Origin: Defluviitaleaceae bacterium
GTDB taxonomy: Bacteria; Bacillota; Clostridia; Lachnospirales; WQUN01
Reading direction: 5' to 3'
Assembly (NCBI GenBank): GCA_009780185.1
Contig: WRAN01000003.1
Coordinates: forward strand, 161,777-225,776
DNA length: 64,000 nt
The translations under genes and the position numbers were made by a program. This document shows, piece by piece, positions 63,586-64,000 of the stretch; the stretch's first letter is position 1; each line of letters starts with the position of its first letter. Under the pieces are notes generated by a model. That model was not told where the DNA came from. It did not search any database and saw only the letters and a program-made list of their open reading frames with translations.

Positions 63586-64000
63586 ATGAAAACAGTAAGA
63601 AGAAAAGCAGTGCTTAAAAAGGTGATGTGTTTATTGCTGTCAGCATTATTTCTGCTTTCACTAAGCGGCGCAGCAACGTCGAGTGTTTATGATACCTCAG
63701 AATATTACGAAGAAGAGAATGTGGAAATATTTTCTTTTTATGATCTACCCGTAATAGATGAAAGCCTTTGGAGTGATTTTGATGTCCCCAATTCTTCAGA
63801 TGATTTATTTGTACCGTTAAGCGCCCCAACAGTGTCTGGGTTTGGGTCAGTAACCGGCCCTACATCAGCGTCTTTAAGGGGGATGATAAATAACCCCAGC
63901 AGCGAACAAATAACTTTTCGCGGCTTTTGGGTTCGCAGAAGCGATCAAAGCCAAGTTAGAGAGGTTCCGGGTAACGGCGGCGATGTATTTAGTGCAAATG
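63586..64000 (+). CDS. Partial secreted surface protein (runs off right edge)
   Basis: The frame stays open for 138 codons to the window edge. AAAGGAGG is 5 bases before ATG 63586; ATG 63583 is too close. A basic signal peptide (about 1-30, LLLSALFLLSLSGAATS) is followed by an acidic stretch of about 50 residues. Then a repeat-like unit begins (SVTGPTSASLRGMINN, ITFRGFWVRRSD), of the kind found in multi-domain surface proteins with fibronectin-like modules. The remainder is outside the window. Confidence 0.7.
   Translation, partial: MKTVRRKAVLKKVMCLLLSALFLLSLSGAATSSVYDTSEYYEEENVEIFSFYDLPVIDESLWSDFDVPNSSDDLFVPLSAPTVSGFGSVTGPTSASLRGMINNPSSEQITFRGFWVRRSDQSQVREVPGNGGDVFSAN

Noticed and set aside
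1..64000. Insertion sequences, integrases, tRNA or rRNA genes
   Set aside because: I saw no transposase motif, terminal inverted repeats with target duplications, or cloverleaf or rRNA sequence; absence by eye is not proof for tRNAs.

Overview
The window is chromosomal DNA of a Gram-positive, Clostridia-like Firmicute. The evidence is strong AGGAGG-type ribosome binding sites, frequent TTG/GTG starts, LplB/LplC-type sugar importers, a LacI regulator, a DacF-type carboxypeptidase, SLH-type surface proteins and moderately low GC. I saw no rRNA, tRNA, transposase or prophage genes.

Region 1 (about 0.5-13.6 kb, all on the minus strand) is a complete type III CRISPR-Cas locus. In plus-strand order it holds cas6, array 1 (7 repeats), cas2-cas1, array 2 (14 repeats), then a tightly overlapping effector operon. 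Read in its own direction the effector operon is: a DUF6602-like putative nuclease, a small Cas10 without an HD domain, a 693-residue multi-RAMP fusion ending in a helical tail, a double Cas7, Csx19, and a 651-residue single Cas7 with insertions. This order matches the III-D variant known as III-D2/III-Dv (Cas10, Cas7-5-11, Cas7-2x, Csx19, Cas7-insertion), regarded as an intermediate on the way to single-protein Cas7-11 effectors. Both arrays run leftward from near-duplicate leaders whose internal elements keep exactly the same spacing.

Region 2 (13.8-25.5 kb) is housekeeping and envelope: an FmdB-like zinc ribbon, a split TSUP transporter, a DacF-like carboxypeptidase, the glycogen branching enzyme GlgB, and a run of overlapping genes for an SLH-like surface protein, DusB, an exported protein, an O-antigen ligase/polymerase-like protein, a GT4 glycosyltransferase and two DUF4330-like proteins.

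Region 3 (25.6-59.2 kb) is a large locus for a rhamnose- and arabinose-bearing glycan. It has a LacI regulator diverging from a split transketolase and a fucose/arabinose-isomerase-like protein, then a GH127, an LplB/LplC/solute-binding importer, a GH43-like protein, two GH106-like proteins, two GH2 paralogues (one apparently lacking both catalytic acids), an aldo/keto reductase, two GH78 rhamnosidases, an EltD-like dehydrogenase, an FGGY kinase, a racemase and a BKACE enzyme. None of the hydrolases shows a signal peptide, so I infer uptake of oligosaccharides followed by cytoplasmic breakdown. The transketolase pair, isomerase, kinase and dehydrogenase could fit apiose use, which would point to rhamnogalacturonan II, but this is only a hypothesis.

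Region 4 (59.3-64 kb) has a lipoprotein and a secreted C39-like cysteine protease diverging from an HTH-TPR regulator. The regulator is followed at once by a 66-residue secreted Cys-rich peptide, an arrangement typical of RRNPP peptide quorum sensing. After that comes the start of a surface protein gene whose 5' leader carries two tandem perfect hairpins.
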